DNA from: Oscillospiraceae bacterium
Lineage (GTDB): Bacteria; Bacillota; Clostridia; Oscillospirales; Ruminococcaceae
DNA length: 6,589 bases
Assembly: GCA_004556975.1 (NCBI GenBank)
Contig: SFFD01000059.1
Coordinates: 1-6,589 of the forward strand
Direction: 5' to 3'
Each line of letters starts with the position of its first letter. Position 1 is the first letter of the stretch. Under the pieces are notes generated by a model. The model saw nothing but the letters and a program-made list of their open reading frames with translations, had not been told where the DNA came from and did not search any database. Positions 4,468 to 6,589 of the stretch are shown here, one piece after another. The position numbers and the translations under genes are program-made.

Positions 4468-4587
4468 GTGAAGAAGAAAAAGAAAAAGCCTACGAAATCG
4501 CGGATTGATGTTCGCACCATCATTGTTTCCGCAATCGTAGACTTTTTGGTGGGGCTTGCGCTACTGCTGATCGACAAGCACACGTAA
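4468..4587 (+). CDS. 39-aa Lys-rich single-span membrane peptide, toxin-like
   Basis: Starts with GTG at 4468, chosen because GGGGG (4456-4460) lies 7 nt upstream and the transcript begins only about 4450; longer in-frame starts would lie in or before the promoter. The peptide has six consecutive Lys (2-7), KSRIDVRT, then a hydrophobic segment (about 17-35, TIIVSAIVDFLVGLALLLI) with an Asp in its middle, and ends DKHT. Size, a single span and a basic terminus resemble the membrane peptides of type I toxin-antitoxin systems and holin-like toxins, but the topology and activity are not shown and no family is recognised with certainty. It has its own perfect promoter and a long terminator, and an antisense promoter sits in its 3' region. 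It may alternatively be a small regulatory membrane protein. Confidence 0.75.
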   Translation: MKKKKKKPTKSRIDVRTIIVSAIVDFLVGLALLLIDKHT

Positions 4588-4596
4588 GCTAACCCC

Positions 4597-4642
4597 GTAT
4601 TCTATGGGCGGGTTCACCGCCCACCCATAGAATACACTTTTT
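4597..4642 (+). terminator. Long terminator after the 39-aa gene
   Basis: GTATTCTATGGG (4597-4608) pairs perfectly with CCCATAGAATAC (4624-4635), extended inside by GGG/CCC; five T residues follow at 4638-4642. It is unusually long and AU-rich at the base for an intrinsic terminator, resembling the stable 3' hairpins of type I toxin mRNAs. The -10 of an antisense promoter lies in its right arm. Confidence 0.75.
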
Positions 4643-4657
4643 CTTCCGATCTGTCAA
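4629..4657 (-). promoter_or_regulatory. Possible antisense promoter at the 3' end of the 39-aa gene
   Basis: Minus strand: perfect TTGACA (4657-4652), 17-bp spacer, TATTCT (4634-4629, four of six matches). The RNA would start near 4622 and run leftwards across the peptide gene, fully complementary to its mRNA. No clear terminator for it was found on that strand. Confidence 0.42.
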
Positions 4658-4659
4658 TT

Positions 4660-4773
4660 ATGCTTGTAAAACTCGCAATATTCCTAATTGCCGCCGCCGG
4701 GGTCAAACTTATTGTTTCCGCTGTCATTTATTTTAACCGAAAGAGAAAGGACAATCACGATGAAGAAAGGTGA
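4660..4773 (+). CDS. Possible 37-aa membrane peptide, overlapping the next gene
   Basis: An ATG-initiated frame reads MLVKLAIFLIAAAGVKLIVS, then AVIYFNRKRKDNHDEER: a convincing N-terminal membrane helix followed by a strongly charged tail obeying the positive-inside pattern. It overlaps the start of the 62-aa gene by 14 bp, as in translationally coupled pairs. Against it: no Shine-Dalgarno sequence lies upstream, and a strong terminator ends only 18 nt before. It could be a real leaderless-like small gene, a relic, or chance. Confidence 0.32.
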   Translation: MLVKLAIFLIAAAGVKLIVSAVIYFNRKRKDNHDEER

Positions 4774-4948
4774 ATATGTATATACCCCGCGTTTCTGCTC
4801 CGTAATGATTGAAAAGGTATTTAGAAGTCTTGAAACTGCGGTAAAATACGGATTTGTTGAACCCACGTACTATAACAACCCCGAATATTCCGTTTTTGGA
4901 AAGCATATCGGGAAAGATACCATGATTTTTGCCGCCGTAAAGAAATGA
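4760..4948 (+). CDS. Conserved-looking 62-aa cargo protein of unknown function
   Basis: The sequence begins MKKGEYVYTPRF and contains an amphipathic helix (SVMIEKVFRSLETAVKYG, 14-31), then FVEPTYYNNPEYSVFGKHIG and a final beta-like DTMIFAAVKK. It is compact and soluble, with no signal, metal site or known catalytic motif; related short proteins are, to my knowledge, common as hypothetical genes in Firmicutes mobile elements. GAAAGGA (4745-4751), 8 nt upstream, fixes the start at 4760. No convincing promoter is visible; it may depend on read-through of the upstream terminator or on a weak promoter inside 4680-4740. A bidirectional terminator follows. Confidence 0.7.
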   Translation: MKKGEYVYTPRFCSVMIEKVFRSLETAVKYGFVEPTYYNNPEYSVFGKHIGKDTMIFAAVKK

Positions 4949-4960
4949 CCGCAATAGAAA

Positions 4961-4994
4961 AAGCCCGCCGGGACCCCGGCGGGCTTGTGTTTTT
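4961..4994. terminator. Bidirectional intrinsic terminator between cargo and lysis genes
   Basis: AAGCCCGCCGG (4961-4971) and CCGGCGGGCTT (4976-4986) form an 11-bp stem with a GACC loop. On the plus strand GTGTTTTT follows; on the minus strand TTTTTCT follows directly. It ends the 62-aa gene and, from the other side, the lysis operon. Confidence 0.88.
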
Positions 4995-5012
4995 GTCCGA
5001 ATCGGACGGTTT

Positions 5013-5366
5013 TTAATTTTTCGCGGGTTCGGCTGCGCCCTCCGCCAGCGTTGCATTGTCGTTCGCGCCCCACGCCTTTTTTGCTTCCTCCAGCGCGGCT
5101 TCAATCATGTTCGCAATGTCCTTTTCGGTGAAAAGCAGTTTCAGCACCGCGGGGATTCTCTGATAAATCCAGTCCGCAACGGCGGCAAACTTCAGCGAAC
5201 CCGTGCCGCCGCCGAATTGCTTTTCGGCCTGCGTTACGAGGTTGAACAGGATTTTTTCAAGAATCTTCGTTTCGCCGCGCTTGATAAGAACGACGATCAC
5301 CACAAGGAACGCGAGGACAACCAGCACGCTGTCCCAATTCGCCGCAAGAAACGCAAGAATGTTCAT
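5013..5366 (-). CDS. Phage holin, LLH family
   Basis: 117 aa with one transmembrane helix near the N-terminus (about residues 11-29, WDSVLVVLAFLVVIVVLI), then RGETKILEKILFNLVTQAEK and GGGTGSLKFAAVADWIYQRI with a long amphipathic helix (EKDIANMIEAALEEAKKAW, 81-99) and a polar tail. This one-span plan plus the Gly-rich GTG-x-LK segment is that of the LLH holin family. It should permeabilise the membrane at the end of lytic growth so that the endolysin reaches the wall. AAGGAG (5380-5375), 8 nt upstream, fixes the start; this site lies directly after the endolysin stop, leaving 14 nt between the genes, so the two are cotranscribed and perhaps translationally linked. The holin follows the endolysin here, the reverse of the most common order. 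Confidence 0.88.
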   Translation of the reverse strand: MNILAFLAANWDSVLVVLAFLVVIVVLIKRGETKILEKILFNLVTQAEKQFGGGTGSLKFAAVADWIYQRIPAVLKLLFTEKDIANMIEAALEEAKKAWGANDNATLAEGAAEPAKN

Positions 5367-5380
5367 GTCTTTTTCTCCTT

Positions 5381-6589
5381 TCAGCTCACGACGGAACAGG
5401 AGGATTCAGGGACCCAGCCCAGCCCGTCAATGTGTACGCCGCATTTGCGGCCCGGATAGTAATATTTGACCGTGTACGTGCCGTTCACGGTCTTTCCCTT
5501 CCCGTTTCCGTTGCTGTCCCGGTACAGGGGGCCGGAATACTTCACCCGCGCGCCGACGCGCATTTTCGGGGCCGTTGTGGTCCCGCTCCCGCCGGGCGTG
5601 GTGCTGACAGCCTGCACGTCCGCCGCGTCAACCCATCCGTAAACGGTGGACCCGCCGCCGCTCTGCTTGATAAGGTGGTACGGGTGCTTCGCTCCCTTTG
5701 ATACCGCCGTAACCTTTGCCGTTCCCGGCTTGCAGGCGGGGCCGCTGGCGGCGTTCGCGCTGGTGTAGTGTTTACTGCCCGTGAAGCGCACCACGTCGCC
5801 CACGGCGAACGCAAGCGCGCCGGAGGTATCGGAGGACCCCCGGGACGTTCCGGCCTGTCCTGCGCCGCTCTGCGCGCCCTGCTGGGGCGTTTCGGCGGTG
5901 TCGTAGGTGATATACGGTAATTTACCGTGCTTTGTCCATCTGCGCCCGTTCATGCCGGAGATTGCGCCGATATTCAGGCACGCCGTAACCTGCACGCAGT
6001 TCTTGAAAGCGGGGGTGCATTCAATCACCTTTCCGCCGCCGATATATACACCGATATGCCCGGACAGCCACACCGCTTCTCCGGGAACGATCTTCCCGAA
6101 ATCGGTTGAAACGTCCTTGCATACCTGAATCATGGAATCGGCCCCAATGTCTGGAACGCCGTTGACGGCATAGCCCGCGCCGCCGTAGGTTTTGGACACG
6201 TCGCCGCTCCATCCCCAAAGAACGCCTTTGATAAGGCAAACGCAATCGAACCCGAAAACAGGCGGGTTCTGATTTGCCGCGGCCTTAATCATTGCCGTTC
6301 GTGCGGCCTGCTTGTTGTAACTGTGGTTCGTGCAATACCGGGACACGTTCGCCCCGGTCAAGGGCGCGCCGAAACAGCCCATGACATACAGGGTCTTGTA
6401 ATTGTCCACGATGTTCTGCAACTTCTTGATGAATTCAGACGCTTTCATTTTGCCCGCTCCTTTCGCGTCTGCGGGGCTTTGCGCCCCGGTGGTGATATTT
6501 GACCCGCCGGACGTTCCAGCCTGTCCTGCGCCGTCGTAGGCGGTCAGGCCGTAAGATTCGATAATCTGAATCAGCTTGTCCGCGTAATT
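5381..6589 (-). CDS. Modular phage endolysin (NlpC/P60 peptidase, SH3-like repeats; probable upstream GH73 part)
   Basis: 402 codons are visible and the frame is open at the right edge, so the true start is probably outside. Numbering from the internal Met at 6448: an NlpC/P60-type cysteine peptidase spans about 1-182, with Cys69 in FGFDCVCLIKG and His131 in LSGHIGVYIGGG, followed by VIECTP with a possible third catalytic Glu143. A Gly/Ser/Ala linker (185-211) leads to two SH3-like wall-binding modules, about 213-281 (VGDVVRFTG to YGWVDAADV) and 296-354 (VGARVKYSG to GLGWVPESS). Upstream of Met6448, in frame, 47 residues include NYADKLIQIIESYGLTAYDG, like the C-terminal end of GH73 glucosaminidases, then a linker resembling the later one. 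The enzyme would cut both peptide and glycan of peptidoglycan. AAAGGAG (6463-6457), 8 nt before Met6448, may give a shorter second product. Confidence 0.85.
   Translation of the reverse strand, partial: NYADKLIQIIESYGLTAYDGAGQAGTSGGSNITTGAQSPADAKGAGKMKASEFIKKLQNIVDNYKTLYVMGCFGAPLTGANVSRYCTNHSYNKQAARTAMIKAAANQNPPVFGFDCVCLIKGVLWGWSGDVSKTYGGAGYAVNGVPDIGADSMIQVCKDVSTDFGKIVPGEAVWLSGHIGVYIGGGKVIECTPAFKNCVQVTACLNIGAISGMNGRRWTKHGKLPYITYDTAETPQQGAQSGAGQAGTSRGSSDTSGALAFAVGDVVRFTGSKHYTSANAASGPACKPGTAKVTAVSKGAKHPYHLIKQSGGGSTVYGWVDAADVQAVSTTPGGSGTTTAPKMRVGARVKYSGPLYRDSNGNGKGKTVNGTYTVKYYYPGRKCGVHIDGLGWVPESSCSVVS
5843..5867. repeat. Linker repeat, copy A
   Basis: GGACGTTCC-G-GCCTGTCCTGCGCCG differs by one base in 25 from the segment at 6509-6533. 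On the coding strand both encode GAGQAGTS-type linkers flanking the NlpC/P60 domain, suggesting that this domain was duplicated into, or swapped within, the lysin between two copies of one linker. Confidence 0.7.
6457..6463 (-). promoter_or_regulatory. Internal ribosome binding site in the lysin gene
   Basis: AAAGGAG on the minus strand, 8 nt before the ATG at 6448, is as good as the sites of true starts in this window, yet lies inside an open frame that continues upstream to the window edge. It could start a 355-aa isoform lacking the upstream domain, or be the only start if the upstream frame is not translated. Confidence 0.55.
6509..6533. repeat. Linker repeat, copy B
   Basis: Partner of the segment at 5843-5867 (24 of 25 bases identical, same orientation). 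It encodes the GAGQAGTS linker after the probable GH73 end, upstream of the NlpC/P60 domain. Confidence 0.7.

Larger units (their letters stand above)
453..6589. mobile_element. Prophage-like element, partial (right part outside window)
   Basis: From the transposase to the right edge the genes look phage-borne: a DDE transposase, XRE and RHH regulators, short cargo genes with individual promoters, and an endolysin/holin lysis module. Sharing of one operator sequence between positions 1644 and 4439 argues that the transposase, cargo and regulators belong to one unit. The left limit is only inferred from the change to the apbE promoter region and from the AT-rich tract near 453. No integrase, att repeat or structural phage gene is in the window, so an integrative element carrying phage lysis genes cannot be excluded. 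Confidence 0.5.

Noticed and set aside
4086..4583. 165-aa minus-strand frame over the 148-aa and 39-aa genes
   Set aside because: It crosses a terminator and a perfect promoter, includes a poly-Phe run complementary to the poly-Lys codons, and lacks a ribosome site.
6449..6589. A separate gene ending just upstream of the lysin
   Set aside because: The frame with plausible protein sequence is the lysin's own frame with no stop; one alternative frame is also open but is only Arg-rich shadow sequence.

Overview
The window looks like the junction between a bacterial chromosome and the lysis end of a prophage in a moderately GC-rich anaerobic Firmicute, probably a gut Clostridium-class organism of the Oscillospiraceae/Ruminococcaceae type. 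This rests on an LLH-family holin next to a Clostridia-style NlpC/P60 endolysin, strong AGGAGG ribosome binding sites, consensus sigma-A promoters and small 'cargo' proteins typical of such prophages. The species assignment is inference; no marker gene is present.

Layout. Positions 1-324 (minus) hold the first 108 codons of a chromosomal ApbE-type FAD:protein FMN transferase lipoprotein with its own promoter. Positions 325-495 contain no gene: the apbE promoter, then an AT-rich tract with phased A-runs that may hold the end of the mobile element. An intact IS30-family DDE transposase (496-1539, minus) follows, then a small XRE-type repressor (1662-1910, minus) and a divergent secreted lipoprotein (2071-2766, plus). 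A ribbon-helix-helix protein (2811-3011, minus) sits across a 279-bp control region from a plus-strand cargo series: a 188-aa two-domain protein, a 148-aa Cys-rich protein, a 39-aa Lys-rich membrane peptide, a possible 37-aa membrane peptide and a 62-aa protein. The right end (minus) is the lysis module: a multidomain endolysin whose reading frame is still open at the window edge, and a holin directly downstream of it.

Regulation is the most striking part. An 18-bp palindrome (TATACTAACGTTAGTATA, or a variant with a CA centre) occurs five times, each time inside a recognisable promoter. In two plus-strand promoters it fills the 17-bp spacer between TTGAC(A/G) and TATAAT. In two minus-strand promoters, those of the RHH gene and of the IS30 transposase, it overlaps the -35 box. 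One repressor, most simply the self-regulated RHH protein, could therefore silence transposase, cargo and a toxin-like peptide together. A second, unrelated repeat (TTGTGTTAAAGGTC, three copies) surrounds the promoter between the XRE gene and the lipoprotein and is a plausible XRE operator.

Points most worth following up: the transposase belongs to the element's own operator regulon, so it may be the element's mobility enzyme rather than a passenger IS; the lysin frame continues upstream of its apparent start into what looks like the end of a GH73 glucosaminidase; the 39-aa membrane peptide has an antisense promoter at its 3' end like a type I toxin-antitoxin locus; and two cargo transcripts share a 16-bp leader module, one of them in a long, structured 5' leader.
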